A stretch of 64,000 nucleotides of DNA, from the NCBI GenBank assembly GCA_034509425.1, contig JAVTVJ010000143.1:2791001-2855000 (forward strand), in the 5' to 3' direction. The DNA is from Eopsaltria australis (lineage: Eukaryota; Chordata; Aves; Passeriformes; Petroicidae). The notes beneath the pieces are model-generated. The model was not told the origin of the DNA and did no database searches. It worked only from the letters and a program-made list of their open reading frames with translations. This document shows, piece by piece, positions 10,201 to 22,314 of the stretch (its first letter is position 1; the number at the start of each line of letters is the position of its first letter). The translations under genes were made by a program, and so were the position numbers.

Positions 10201-13200
10201 GTCTATCCTAGCTTTACAGGTTTTCAGACTTCAGCCAAAATTCACTGTGCTTTATTTCTCAACGGGCCCTGCAGCAAGAGCAGCATTTGCCTGCTGGGTG
10301 CTGGAGTGAGCAGTGTGGGAATTTGGTGCCTGACTGCTCTGCTCACTGTGCTGTCTGCCACATCCAGGTGCTGCCAGTCTCTGCAAAAGAGATACAGGAA
10401 ATCACAGCCAACACAGGGTGCAGAGCCAGTCCCCTGCTCTGCCTCTCCCAGGACTCCACAGTGGATTTTCTCAAGCCAGTGAAAATTCAGCTGCCTCTTC
10501 CACCCGGGGTCACAGGTCAGCTTATTCCCAAAACTGACAAAGACAAATGCCATATTTGGAAAACCACAAATGGCAAGCTGAGAATTTTGTTTGCCCCTCA
10601 TGTTGTTAATAAAGGTTGCTGCTTTTCCTGCAGGAACAGCAGGGTGTGTCTGCTGAGTGTGTGGTGGGGCAGAGTGGTGGGAGCTGAAGGTAGTTCAGGT
10701 CCATCAGATCAGGGCTGGGGTTGACAGACCAGACAAGCTGGGAGAATGGTCTTGGCAAATGGATTTCTCTGCCAAATCACATGTGTATTTAAAATGTTAG
10801 TTTTAGTGTGGTGGATTGGAGAGGCACTCCTGCCCATTGTGGACATGCTTTGTAAAAGCATTCATGATTAGGAATAGCTTGAAGTAGGAAATGAACATGA
10901 TGCCTCCAGGGGTCTGCCTTCTCTTTTTCTTGCTCATGAATCAGGTGCTGAGCCACTGCAGTTAAAAATGTATGATCGTATGCTAAGCCATATCCCACTC
11001 TGAAAACTGCTAAAAACAGCCTCAGTCATGCCAGGGATTCCTCTGTTTGCTGAGTACCCTGAGTCTTCTAACTCCTATTTTCTTTGACCTCTCCTGATTT
11101 TCTTGTGAAGAAATACATGGTCTTCATTATAACACTACCTGGTATTTGTATGTCTGAAGTGTTTCAGGACTGAAAGGTCTGTGAGGTGTACATTAGAAAG
11201 AGATAGAACTTGATTAGTAACCCTAGATTTTAGTGAAGAGAATTGTCTAATGGATCTGTTGGTGGGAATGAGCACACTATCATTTTAACTCTGCATATTT
11301 TGCCAGAATATCCCAAAAGCAGTGGGATAGCCTGGTCCTTTTATTGCTCTTCTTTGACCAAAGTTCAGTCCTGGATGTTGAAGAGAAGGCCATGAACCCT
11401 TATTTGGTGGCTCTTAAAAGTAAATCATCCAAACCTGTGGCTGAGTTTGTAAAGCCATGAATAAAGGCTTCTGCTGCATATAGCATCTCTTGATCACTGG
11501 TGTCTTTAGGGCTAAATTTGGATCGGTCGAGGCTGCATATTCTCCATGGTGACCTGGAGGGCCAAACCTGGAATGACATTACCAGTGAGGTGGTGCTGGA
11601 ATTGACCCATCTTTATGCAGTGTTTGAAGTCACTCACTTCTCCTGGTAAGTGCAAGATTAGTCCTGAGGAAAAGATGGGATGTTTCTCTGCCTTGCTTTT
11701 CCCACACTCTGACCAGAGGCCATGACATTAACTCTATTTGTTCCCTTTTCTCTTTGCAAGTCAGGCCCAGCTTAGCACTTTGTCTCTACCTGTCATTCTT
11801 TCCAACTGTGTGGGTGTGACACTGGCACCTTTCTCTGGGCAGGGTCCATCCTTTTTTTAAAATTCTTTGTCTCCAGGTACTGGCTGTGGTACACCACCAA
11901 GACCTACATTGGAGGCATTGCCAAGAAGGTCTATGAGCGGCTGCGTCTGTACCAGGTGAACTTCATTGCACTGCAGAGGAAGAATGATCCCGAGCAAGTC
12001 TTGCTACAGTGTGTCCCCGAGCACAAGGTCTGATCTGGGTTGCACTGCCTTTCTTCTGAGCTTCTTAGGGCTTCCCTTTGCAGGATGTAAAGACAGCAGC
12101 GCACCGAACGGTCCTGTTCACTGCCCCAGAGTCATGGCTGGAGTGTGCTGTCACCACACTCTTGGTGGTGTGATACTGACTCACAGGGAGCTGGGGGAAG
12201 AAAAAAACTCATTCTATGCAGTAGTAAATGCCATGCATTGATTTCCTCCCCTGCAAACCCTGAGGACTGGGCTGCTGCAATCAGCTGAGCCACAGTTACT
12301 GGCCATGTCATCATCCAGCAAACGTGAGGCAAAACATATTGCCTTAAATTTAAGTCAAAGTTTACACATCACTTAGGACATGGGCTAGTGGTGTGGGCAG
12401 CAGCACTGCCTTGTTTTCAGCTGGAGTGGTTAGAAATGGTACTTTTCCTGATGTTCCTTGCTGTTCACAGTTCAAGCACTGGAACAGAACACATGAGCAC
12501 TCCTTAATCTGCTTCAGTGCATCATCAAGTTAGTTTATGCTATAAGTGGGAGCTAATCTGACTGACTTTGTCAAGAAGGAGATGGGAAGTGCTCACGCAT
12601 TCTCTTCTGCTGCCTCTTCCTAGGGGTATCAGCCCTCAGCAGTGTTGCTTCAGATTAGTGTGAGTGTGCAGCTGTGGAGAACGTGTCCCTTGGCGGGCAG
12701 TGTAGCTTGGTGAGGTGAGGGTTATTTTATCAGACTGCCACTACTGGGCTGCATATCCAGCTCTGCATAATCCTCTGCTCTGGTTGCTCCTCTTTACCTG
12801 TGTTCCTGTATTGAAGTGACCTGTTGACACAAACATCTGCAAGGATTTTTCATATTGGATTCTGGGCTAAAACTGTCCCCAGATGAGGCAGCAATGACAC
12901 TCAAGAGTGAAATTGTTGCTTGGGTGTGTCTGTATTTCTGCTGGGAATGATCATGGGGTGAGAGAGGTATACTGTTACAAAAAGAAGAATCTAACCTGAT
13001 TGTAGCACTGCCACCCTGATCACATGCTACAAAGTCAAAAGGAGCTATTCTGGTGCTCTCAGCTGTGTGCTATTGTAGCATGTCTCTTTTTGCAGAGAAA
13101 ATGTATTTCAATCGTGGGTGGGATATGGTAGCAAGTAAATCCCTCCTTGTCTTTGAAATTAGAAATACTTGTTAAAAAGATAGAGATATTGCTGAAAATG

Positions 13201-16200
13201 CTTTTTTTTATGAGTGTTTGTTCATTTGTTTACATCTTTTTCATGTAAAACAGTCTTCCCTTGTTGAAGGTGAGAGGAACATCATGGGTATAGAAACATG
13301 GGTCGGGGGACATATGTGCTTCTGACCAAACACAGGGTCCTGTGCTGTCGTCCTTGTCAGGTTTACTCAGTGCTGAAGAGGCTGGAGAAACGCTACCGAG
13401 GACCTGAGCCATCTGACTTGGTGGAGATGTTTGAGGGAGAGCAATTTTTTGCAGCTTTTGAGCGAGGCATCAGCATTGATATGGGTATGGCAGTACTGGG
13501 CTTGTTCTGCTCCTACCTACCTCTTGTCCTGCTCTGGCCCTAAACGTGTTTCTGCTGTGGGTTGTACTCCTCCATGGTATTCCTCTCTGTCTCCAGCTCG
13601 CCCACTACTCACAGCAGCCAGTCCCTGGACATTGAACTTGTCCCATTCTCTGGTCACACAACTTTTTTGTCTACTTTTCCTTATCAAAGTGCTGTTTGCA
13701 GACTTTCATTTCTTCTCATGCTCTTGTAAACCTGCAGAGAGCAATAGCCAGGTGGGTTTATTTTATGACTGATTTGCTTCTGCAGTCAGCTATGCCCTTT
13801 TCCTGGCATCTTAGATACCACACTGAAATGCCAGTGGTGATCTAATTAGTGTTGCCCATTTTTGAGAGAACACATATAAAACTTTTTATTTTTTGAGAAG
13901 GTATTTCTGAAATAATTCAGAGCAAAGAATTCCCCCTATTAGAAGAGAAGGGAGAACAGGACATAAACTCAGGATTATGTTTTATGTCCCAATGTGTCTG
14001 GACAGCTGTGAAATGAGCCATTTTCTGCAAAACCTGAACACACAGCTCAGTTTCACTGGTATAAATTAAATGCAATTTAACGTGCACTGGTCTTTCAGTG
14101 GAGTTCGTAAGGCCAGAGTCTGTCCCTCTGTCCTGATTTGGGCTGGACTCTAGCTTAATTTCCAGATACATACATACATGAATGATGTACCTGATAATAT
14201 TTTTTCCCTTTAGCTCTATTCTGCACACCTGTGGAAACAGTGAAAAGATAGGTGACCTATTTTTGTGCATTACAGAGTGCTATTGCAGTTGATTCTGTTC
14301 TCCAAGGGATAGAATGAACTGAGATGGAAAGGAAGTGCCAAGGATGGACTTGACTCTATGTGTGATCCTGCCTTGCTTTCCATTCTTGAACTTGATCTCT
14401 ACCTTGTGGTCATTCTCTTTTTTCACGTTTTTTCTCCACAGTCAGTGTTTTCTGCTTTCCTGTGTCACTCAGTGTGGAAGGGAGGGTTGCAATTCTTTCA
14501 GCCATGAGCAGAAGGAGTAGTTAGTAGCATGGAGGCTGCTAGTGGGTGATGGGCTGTTGCACAGTCTCCAAAAGCTGCACACTTTTCTCCACAACTTGAA
14601 TGCTTCCTGCTTCTCTGCACAGATCGCCCCGACTGTGTGGATGGACGTCTCTCATTTATTTTTTACTCCCACTTGAAGAACATGAAGGAAATCTATGTGA
14701 CCTCCCCTGTGGACAGAAAAGGCCAAGCTGTAAAAGGCCAGGTGAACAACCAGTAACACTGACTTCTTGTTTTCTCCTTCATCCTTGCTTTTACAATACT
14801 CGTCATAATAATCTGAGTGCTGGGCATGACTCTTTTCCTATCCTCTTTCTCTGGCTTTGCATTTCACTGACTAAACTCTGAATAATCAAGAAGTGTAATC
14901 TCGAAGGATCACTCATCACTTAACTGTCTGACTTACATTCCTGCTATTAATTTTTGGGGTGTTGGCAGAAAGTCCAGTCTTTATGGCAGAGCCTCAGTGC
15001 TCCTCCCAGTTACATGTAATTGAGAGGCCATACCTGTGGGCTGAGGGTAGATGAGGATGCTGAATTAATTCTTTCCCAGAAGGAAAAGACATGGTGCCAA
15101 TAGGCTGGGCCACTGTACTTGAATCAGAGGCTCACTGCATGCTTTCCCTTTGCAAAGGTCTCTTTCTACCGAGGGGCAGTTCCAGACAGCATCCCTGAAG
15201 ATGCCAGCAGGAGGAGGAAAGGTCCAGACTCCCTCTGGCTCGCTACTCTGCCCATCAAACTGCCTGTGAGTTGTCTCCTACAGAAAAATTAATCTAGATG
15301 GGGTAAGAGCATGGCATTCCTGCTCAGCTAATTTTGTTTTCCTCCATGAGAAGGCATGTAATGAATGGCCACAAGAAATAACTGCCCAGCCATGTCAAGG
15401 TGGAGATTTTCCACTCCCCATGAGCGAGCTCTTCTGAAATGAGAACATGAAGAGCTGGGAGTGGTCTCCATCTCTCCTGCTCATCTTGCCTATCAAGCAC
15501 AGGCTTGTTGCATGGATGGTCAGAGAGTCAGAGAGGGTGGATCCTTTGAATGAATAAGGATGTAGTACGCAAGGAAGCTCGCTGTAATTAAAGGAAGTGT
15601 CTGTTTTGTTTATAAATTTCTTACACAGCTCATGCAGCAGGATAATAGAAAGGAATAGGACAAGGCAGTGATGCTGTATTTGAACACAGACATTGAATGT
15701 AGGTATTCTGGTGTGAGCTTTAACGACTAGGCTGTATGTTACAGTGAGAAATGCAACTTTTGCTTATGAAATTCAAGTGACATTTGAGAAGCCTAAAACA
15801 ATAAATACCTTAGTAGGCTGAATGCTTCCCTTCCGATCACGTGCCATGATCTCACATCCCTTTCTGACACATGCAACCTCAACTACAAACCTAGACTAAG
15901 TGCTCTCTTACTGCTGAGGCAAATATGTTTCAGGGGATGTGGCTAATTTTAAACCGCTCTGTAAATGCAGGAAAGGAAATTTCCAGTGGGACCCATGATT
16001 GTGAACATTACGATTTGATATTTTCCTGAGGCAGTAAGTGTTGCTGATCACTGCCAGTGTGAGTCCTCCTTGCTCCTTACAGCCTGACTCTTCAGCCCCA
16101 AGAACTTCCCTTTTCTCCAGTAGAAGGAAGGAAATTTCACTGTGGAGACTGAGCGGCCAGACACTGTCTCTATGAAAACAGATGGCAGAGGAAAAAATGT

Positions 16201-17397
16201 TCCTTCTCTCTTTTCTTTGTGCCACAGCAACTGAAACCCCGCTCGGATGAGAACCCCGGTCCCCTGTATGGCTTCTCCTTCCCTCCCTTGAACCTGGGCA
16301 ATGCTGAGACCGGGTACCTGACACAGGCAAACCTGCTGAGCATCGCCAGGCGCGTGGGAGCTGACTGGCAGAGCATCGGCCTCAACCTGGGCCTGACCTA
16401 CCAGCAGATTGAGCGCATAGGATACAATAACAGGTGAGACAGGACGCAGTAATCAACAGCGATGCATTTTATCTACCTGTCTATCTATCTGCAGTATCAT
16501 AGCATAAATCAATGCTTGGCTGGTTGAAAGTTCTTCCACTGTAATTGTTTCACTGGATAAAAGATGGGTTGACTAATGTTTCTTCTGAAAATAATATCTT
16601 TTATAATGGGAAACTGATTATTATCTCTTGCCATTATAAAACAAAGCTTTTTTGTTTGAAAAACAAAATCGGGAAATAAAAAACCTGATGAGCTTTGTAG
16701 TTCAGCTGAGTTGCATTCCTGTTTTGTTCTGTGATCAGATTCCTGGCCAGACTCCATCTCTTACAAAGAGAAATGATCTATGGCTTTTATTGTGAATATC
16801 ATCATTATTCAAAAAGAGCTTGTGCTACATCATGGGACATGCAGCCTGACCAAAAAGCCAAAGCAGTAGGAGAGAATAAGACTTGTTATGATCAAACTAC
16901 TGTTCCTGTGAGGAAATTATATTCAAAAGCAGAATGCCTTAATTTGATACTTCCATTAGGAAAATATTTTATAGAGAAATGTTCATGCAGGAGCTGCAAC
17001 TCCTGTATGCTGGGTGGGGAGGAGGCAGGCCCACTGAGTGCTTTGTGCCTCTGGGTAGCTTCTTTAAGGTTCTAGTTGTGGGCTGGGACTTGGGCAAACT
17101 CTCTTTGGTTTGCTGCTCAGGAGTATGTTGGTTACTTCTGTCCCTCCTCCTTTCTTCAGAGAGGACCTCAACAAGCAGATCCTGGACATGCTTTTCTCGT
17201 GGGCTCAGCAGAACTCGGAGGATCCTGAGTGTGTGAGCAAGCTGATAACAGCCATGAAAGAGAGTGGCCGCCAGGACATCGCTGATGAGGTTGAAGCCAT
17301 CATTGAGCTGGGGCGGCAGAAATACAGCGCATCCATCCGCCGGGTGGGCCTGGAGCAGGAGAGCAGCACTGAGGACTCTGCCATAGCTATGATGTAG
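3933..17397 (+). CDS. PIDD1: PIDD1, p53-induced death domain protein 1 (complete coding region, 15 exons)
   Basis: PIDD1 is the cytosolic/centrosomal scaffold of the PIDDosome. After autoproteolysis its death domain recruits RAIDD (CRADD) and caspase-2, while the longer fragment supports RIPK1/NEMO NF-kB signalling. Coding exons: 3933-4206, 5891-6304, 6988-7191, 8039-8090, 8291-8492, 9182-9310, 9610-9789, 10368-10515, 11510-11645, 11877-12027, 13361-13484, 14623-14741, 15158-15265, 16228-16433, 17160-17397. All junctions are GT...AG, phases agree, and the total is 2685 nt (894 residues plus stop; human is about 910). Domain order: seven LRRs (about 105-290), ZU5-1 (about 315-450), ZU5-2 (about 455-580), UPA (about 581-730), death domain (about 769-862). 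Autoproteolysis motifs HFSW are at F436/S437 and F578/S579. The start could instead be the in-frame ATG at 3942, which has the better Kozak context (A at -3, G at +4). No frameshift or internal stop was seen. Confidence 0.96.
5891..6304 (+). CDS. PIDD1: PIDD1 coding exon 2 (LRRs 1-5)
   Basis: Residues 92-229 contain successive LRRs of the type L..LP..(F/I)..L..L..L.LS.N, for example THLDLSFNRL and LQDLDLSENAL. The acceptor is ctccacccag and the donor gtatgt, both phase 1. Confidence 0.95.
6988..7191 (+). CDS. PIDD1: PIDD1 coding exon 3 (last LRRs)
   Basis: Residues 230-297 complete the leucine-rich repeat array (RRLHLHSNLL, SRLDLQNNCL) and end in the conserved capping motif RGNPLGE. Acceptor is cctgcag, donor gtaatt, phase 1. 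Confidence 0.95.
8039..8090 (+). CDS. PIDD1: PIDD1 coding exon 4 (52 nt linker exon)
   Basis: Encodes the short linker between the LRRs and ZU5-1, with LQRLFLAS matching the position of the conserved PRLFLTS segment. It has a good acceptor (ttgccacag) and donor (gtaagc). Phase 1 in and phase 2 out, which preserves the frame. Confidence 0.88.
8291..8492 (+). CDS. PIDD1: PIDD1 coding exon 5 (ZU5-1)
   Basis: Residues 315-382 are the start of the first ZU5 domain: KGCRVVLACGIHFYFPPGAA and VLELQPHGVQF. The acceptor (cttctggaag) has a weak pyrimidine tract, but it is the only nearby AG that keeps phase 2 and joins to FTVTSKGC. Confidence 0.92.
9182..9310 (+). CDS. PIDD1: PIDD1 coding exon 6 (ZU5-1)
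   Basis: Exactly 43 codons, phase 0 at both ends. Encodes FILPQTPHQHEVVVRTFSE and a GWSDLKT segment, continuing the first ZU5 domain. Acceptor is ttttttgccag, donor gtgagc. Confidence 0.93.
9610..9789 (+). CDS. PIDD1: PIDD1 coding exon 7 (first autoproteolysis site)
   Basis: Sixty codons, residues 426-485. HFSWFLVVSR carries the first self-cleavage site (F436/S437; family knowledge: cleavage before Ser in HFS yields PIDD-N and PIDD-C). The second ZU5 domain begins after it (VTFPPGVTRE). Confidence 0.95.
10368..10515 (+). CDS. PIDD1: PIDD1 coding exon 8 (ZU5-2)
   Basis: Residues 486-534, with SPLLCLSQ and KIQLPLPPGVT typical of the second ZU5 domain. Acceptor is acatccag, donor gtcagc, phase 1 out. 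Confidence 0.94.
11510..11645 (+). CDS. PIDD1: PIDD1 coding exon 9 (second autoproteolysis site)
   Basis: Residues 535-579, ending HFS with the Trp codon split over the junction. This is the second self-cleavage site (F578/S579), which in the family yields the short PIDD-CC fragment that engages RAIDD. Acceptor is gtctttag, donor gtaagt. Confidence 0.95.
11877..12027 (+). CDS. PIDD1: PIDD1 coding exon 10 (UPA domain)
   Basis: Residues 580-630: YWLWYTTKTYIGGIAKKVYE followed by LRLYQVNFIALQRKNDPEQV, the first half of the UPA domain. The donor is gtctga, far from consensus; reading through it gives Val then a stop. Confidence 0.94.
12028..13360 (+). other. PIDD1: PIDD1 intron 10
   Basis: Has a weak donor (gtctga) and a normal acceptor. 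No repeat or extra exon was recognised inside it. The remaining PIDD1 introns (4207-5890, 6305-6987, 7192-8038, 8493-9181, 9790-10367, 10516-11509, 13485-14622, 14742-15157, 15266-16227, 16434-17159 and shorter ones) likewise showed no further gene or clear mobile element. Confidence 0.6.
13361..13484 (+). CDS. PIDD1: PIDD1 coding exon 11 (UPA domain)
   Basis: Residues 631-671 include RYRGPEPSDLVEMFEGEQFF and AAFERGISID, nearly invariant in vertebrate PIDD1. Acceptor is cttgtcag, donor gtatgg, phase 1 out. Confidence 0.95.
14623..14741 (+). CDS. PIDD1: PIDD1 coding exon 12 (UPA domain)
   Basis: Residues 672-711: DRPDCVDGRLSFIFYSHLKN and MKEIYVTSPVDRKGQAVKGQ. Acceptor is tctgcacag, donor gtgaac. 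Confidence 0.95.
15158..15265 (+). CDS. PIDD1: PIDD1 coding exon 13 (end of UPA)
   Basis: Thirty-six codons, residues 712-747: VSFYRGAVP at the start and LWLATLPIKLP at the end, joining UPA to the linker before the death domain. Donor is gtgagt. Confidence 0.95.
16228..16433 (+). CDS. PIDD1: PIDD1 coding exon 14 (death domain, first half)
   Basis: Residues 748-815: linker, then LNLGNAETGYLTQANLLSIA and ADWQSIGLNLGLTYQQIERI, the first helices of the death domain. Acceptor is tgccacag, donor gtgaga, phase 2 out. Confidence 0.95.
17160..17397 (+). CDS. PIDD1: PIDD1 coding exon 15 (death domain, second half, stop)
   Basis: Residues 816-894. Contains QILDMLFSWAQQN and ELGRQKY-S-SIRRVGL, the last death-domain helices, then a short tail ending IAMM and TAG at 17395-17397. 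Confidence 0.95.
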
Positions 17398-18855
17398 CAC
17401 CTAGCAGAGAAAAACGGGCTTTGTGTGGGACCCCTCTGTGTACCCAGTGATGGTGCCTGGGGGCTGCTCCCTCCTCAAGGGCCAGTCTCTTCCTGAGGAG
17501 CTGGGCATTGATTCTCCTGGGTCTGTATTCACATGCCACTTCTGCCAATCCCAGGATGTTTAGAGTACATTTATGAACCCTTTTTCTACTTCCACTTCAT
17601 GACCTTGAGCTTTAGCTTTCAGAAACGAGGAGAAATTTAGAGACTGAAGTGTCTGTCTGTCAGCTGAGTAGTGGCTTAAGTAGCATATGATGAATTAATA
17701 CTCACGTTACATGTATTTATTTATAACTTATTTCTGAAACTGGAAACACTGCTGGAAGCACTGGGTGTGAGCATTTGGGTCCATTTGTGCTCCAGTGCTT
17801 GATGGGAGAGTGGAGGTGCAGTCATGTAGTGAAAGCCTGTGATGTGCTGGGGACTGCTCAGCCATTTCTGTTAATGATGTGTTCAGCTCACATGAAAATG
17901 TGAACTGTATTCCCCGTGAAAATGTTTTCTATTTTTTTCCAAATATCTTCTAGTTCATTTCAGTCAAAACAAAACCAAAATACTTGTGGGGAAGAAAGAA
18001 GAAACTGATTTCTAGAAAAACTGCTCTTTTTTTGGATTTTTCTCCAGAAGCTATCATGAAACAAATAGCCTGCTGCACCTGCAAGCACCTTTTTTGATGA
18101 CACCTGCATACTGCATATCTTTGATAAAGTTCCAGTTTTATTTTATAAAAAAAAAAGTAAAAATCCATGACCTGCTGTGGGAGAGACTCTGGTTTAAGTG
18201 AAATTAAAATTTCTCTTGCAGTTTCTAAGGGGGTAGTCCTCTCTTCCTCCCAATGAAATGTGACTGTGTAGTAGTGAAGGTGTGACCCCTCCTGAAGTTT
18301 GATGAAAAGCATGACTTAAATTTGCATTTTAAAAACTGGTCTGATCAGCTGTGAATAAGGCACCATTGTGGGTTGCAACATCCAAAGTCAACGTGCAATT
18401 GCAGGTTGGATAAATCCTGGCAACATTCCCCTCATGAAGAATCATCGGTGGCTTCCCTGATGCTGCTCCAGTCCTGCCATCAGTATTATTGAAAGAGAGG
18501 CATAAAATTCTTCAGCTTTTTCTCTCATTTAAGGCTGTTTTAACATCTCAGGCTACAGGGTGCTTACTGTCCAGTCCAGAGCACTGACAAGGACTTGCAG
18601 ATTTGAGTTGTCACCTTGGGCACAGCTACTTCCACTGATCTGGTTTCTTAGGTTGTGCTGCCCTCAGGTCTCATGTTGGGTTCAAGTCAGCGGTGCTCTT
18701 TTGAATGTACATTTTCTCTTGTATTCTGTGTCGTATGTTATTGTTTGTTATTTTCATGGATACCAACAAGGTATTTGTTCTTTCCTCCAGTTTTGGAGAG
18801 ATGCATTTGAGCATATTGCTCTCACTGGGAATAAAATCAGCACTTAACTGTTTCA
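17398..18855 (+). other. PIDD1: Presumed PIDD1 3' UTR with poly(A) signal at 18830
   Basis: After the stop there is about 1.4 kb without coding features. The first strong AATAAA on the + strand is at 18830-18835, followed by a T/G-containing stretch. The UTR extent is inferred from that hexamer alone; an earlier non-canonical site near the A-run at about 18147 cannot be ruled out. Confidence 0.45.
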
Positions 18856-21800
18856 CAGCATGGTCTGCTATTCCATAAATGCCTTGAGTTAGATGGAGAC
18901 TGGTCCCTTTAGACCTACTGCCAGGAGAACCCAGGTGAGCTTGGCTGTGCTGTGCTGTGCAGAAATGGGAGAAGGGCTCCTGTTTGGATACTGCCGGCTG
19001 CAAAGTCCAGGACAGACTGCAGCTGAATAATGGTGTCCCTGGATTGCTGCAGTGGGGAAACACAACATTCAGGGCATGAGCTGCGACTTGGGTGGAGAGA
19101 GCAACAAGGCTAATCTGGAAGGGGCAGTGTGTAGGGTAAGCCTGTCCTCTGGTGAAGGTGTGGGAGAAGTCTACATGGAGCACAAGGTAGCATCCACAGC
19201 TACAAGAGGATGAAGCTTGGTTGCACTTAGCTTTCCGCTTGTGATAGGTCAGAGCTGAGTTAGGCAATGCTGGAGTAAAGCGTAGGTAGACTGGACTCTA
19301 TGGAGGACTCATCCAGGCATCAACAGAGTTACAGCTCTTCTAGAAAACAGCTTGGTGCCAGAAGAGAGGAAGGTTGGTGCCAGGTGTCCAGGTTACTCTC
19401 GTAATGGGCTGCAGGCATGCCAGGTGACAGCAGATACCAAACCCTAGACAGTACCATCAGTAGAATAGCTCTTTGGGATTTGGGCTGATAACTTAAGGAA
19501 AGGTAAGTATTGTACCCCAGACAAGGATTGTTATCTCCAGTCTTTCCCTGCTGAGTGCAGGGCCTCCTTGCAGGCATCTGGCTTCTCCTTGAAGTGACAC
19601 CAAAGCAAGCACCCAGCTGAGGACACTGAGGTGCTGGCGGGAAATCAGAGCAACTGTTCAACTGCTCTTTCCTCAGCTGGCTTGGCAGCAAATATTTGAG
19701 CTGGATGAGAGTCAATGGAAAACATTATTTTGAGGTGTGTTATCTTTATCAATAATCTCTTTGAGGCACAGTAAGTCTTTCATAAGCCTGTAGCTACTAT
19801 GGCTGACAACAGTTGCAGTAGATGGTTGAAACAGCAAAAGAAATAACTAACCTGGCATTTATCTTTTGAATCAATATATAGCATTCCTTTCTGACTTCTG
19901 TCATTAATTCATCACATACTGGAGTAGTATCTTTCCCTTTCCAGCTATCTGACTTTTTCTGGTGCCTAATATGCACCTTACAGTGTCCTACAGATCATCT
20001 AGCAGATTTTATGGTTTTTACCATGCATGATCTTGATGTGTTCAAAATTCTCCCAAATAAATTCTTACCAGGAAAAGACTCCTTACAAAAAAATTTAAAA
20101 GTAAAGCAAGAAATTGTTTGGGAGTTGGAACATTTTTTCTCCTTCTTTTTTGGCTGTAATATTCATAGCTCTTTAACTCTCATAATTAAAACCTTTTCTA
20201 CTTCATAAACTTGTAGATCTCCAGCAAAATGACCTGGGAGGTGAACAGTGTGTTTCCCACATACCACTCTGCACTTCTAGTTTCTTCTAACCATGACAGT
20301 CCTGTAGCTGCCAGGAGACAGATCCAGGTAAGATGCTTCCAGCTCCTACAGATATTAATAAAGAAGCTGAGAAATGAAAGCCCAGGCAAAGCTTAAATCA
20401 GGTTATTAATTCCATAAAAAATACAAGGGAAAGCCTGATTATGTTCTGCAGGGGGTTAAACTGTTTACACAGTCCTGTCAGTAATGCTGTATAATTCCTA
20501 GTAAAAGACCTGACTGTAATACAAAGTTGAGAGTGAGCCCACAGGGGCTGTGTTCAGTTTCTCTGTTTACTGTGGGCAGGCAGCAATACTATAAAACACA
20601 GCACAACCATAGGATTGCTCTGATAAAGGAAAAGAGATCTCTGTGGTGCACTGAGGACTGGATGGTTCAGCCGTGAACCTACTGAGCTTGATGCCAAAAC
20701 TGAAAGAATGTTAGAAGATACCCAGTTTGTAAGATTTCCTGCTGCTTGGTGCATACTCATGTCCCTATTTGACAGTGTCATACTGCTGGTTTTAAAAGGG
20801 AAAGGAAATCTGATGGCCCTTAAATTCACTGTTTTCCTCCCAAGTGAGGACCACCCCATGTTTTCAGCCTTTAAAGCAAGAGTAGCTTTCACTGGGAAAG
20901 GAGTGGGGCTGGTTTTCAGTCAGTGGTGCATCAGAACCCCAGCCCAAGGCTACCTCAAAGTGGGCCCACCACGCTTATCAGTTGGTATTGTTAAAATGAA
21001 GAAAACAGCATTTGCTGCAATTAAGCATGTTCATTTCCTGAACTCTGCAGAAATAAACTCTTTGTTATTAAAGGACCATTTTTCTGTAAATCTGTGTGTC
21101 TTGAATATCCGTGAAGAGAGTTTGACCCTTGTTCCAGTTTTCAGCTACCTTGAAAGAAATCGGTGACTGGGAATGTAGAAACCAGGTAGGCAACATGACC
21201 ATTCCTCTATTTTTCCTGCCTCACAGTAGGTCTGTAGGTTGAACCCATCCAGAAGTTTGTTTTGAGAGGCTGGGGCTGAGATCCTTCTGCTTGGTTTGCT
21301 CATTGAACACCAGTGCAGTTCTTATCTTTTCCAGACAGGAGATAGTGGAACTGGAAAATGTGCAAGAGGCAGGAAGGATGCTCAACGATGAGTACTACAG
21401 AGTATTTAAAACTCTTTTCTTACAGCAAAGTACTGCATCTCTTGGGAAAGGATGAAGACTGTGAATGCATGGTTGCCATCCGCTGTTTCTCAACTAGGTG
21501 GCACCAAACGAAACAGTCCAGCATCATCTGCAAATCAGCAAAAGTGGCTACTTTCTTTCCCCCCCCCCCCGCTATGCATAGTTGCAATGCTGACTCTTTG
21601 CTGTGAGATGCTTGAGGCCAAAACATAAATGTCATGTTCAGAAAGTGATGGATTAAATTGATGGGGAAACAAATCCTCTAAAAAGCAACCAAATACAGAA
21701 AGCTGAATGCATTCCCACATGGAAGGAGCAAGAGATTTGGAGCTGCCTTTCTCAGGGAAGAGTTAAATCAGAAGCAGCAACAGAGCACGTGGAGGAAAAA

Positions 21801-22233
21801 AGGAGACAGAGGAAGCTGATCAGACATCTCTACTTGCTTTCCCTAGAAAAGCAAGATGTCTGCAAATTTTGTTTCTGCTGAAGCCCTGTGGATAAGAGGA
21901 AATCATACTTGCAAGGGTCGGAGGAGGTGGCTGTTGCTTGAACCTCTCCTCAGAGCCGTGTGGCTGAGCTTCACTCCTGGACTGAGAATTCCAGTGCTGG
22001 CCCAAAATAAACTGGGTAGCACTGCTCAAAGGGGGAGACAGGATTTCTACTCCGGACATGTCAAGCTTGGAAACATCTGCTCTGCCCTGTTTTCACCGCG
22101 TCTCAGGCTGGGTACAGAAAGTCCCATGTGCTGGGTCACCTGCTGGAGCCACATCTTGGGGCAAGCCCTACATTGTCATCAGCTGCTGGGTCACAGGAGG
22201 CCAGGGAAGAGAGACTGGGCACAACCCAGAACA
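18856..22233. other. Intergenic DNA, no gene recognised
   Basis: Only short unsupported open frames. A C10 run interrupts the sequence near 21560-21570. No CR1 block was recognised until 22234. Confidence 0.5.
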
Positions 22234-22314
22234 GCCTGGTCAGCTGGAAGGTGTTGCTGCCCATGGCAGGTGAGTTGGATCCCTTCCACCCAAACCATTG
22301 TGTGATTCCATGAA
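22234..22314 (+). mobile_element. CR1 3'-terminal fragment, sense
   Basis: The string from 'cctggtcagctggaaggtg' through 'gcccatggcagg' and 'cccttccacccaaaccat' to 'tgtgattccatgaa' is the CR1 3' end. It is very short and internally degraded. Confidence 0.7.
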
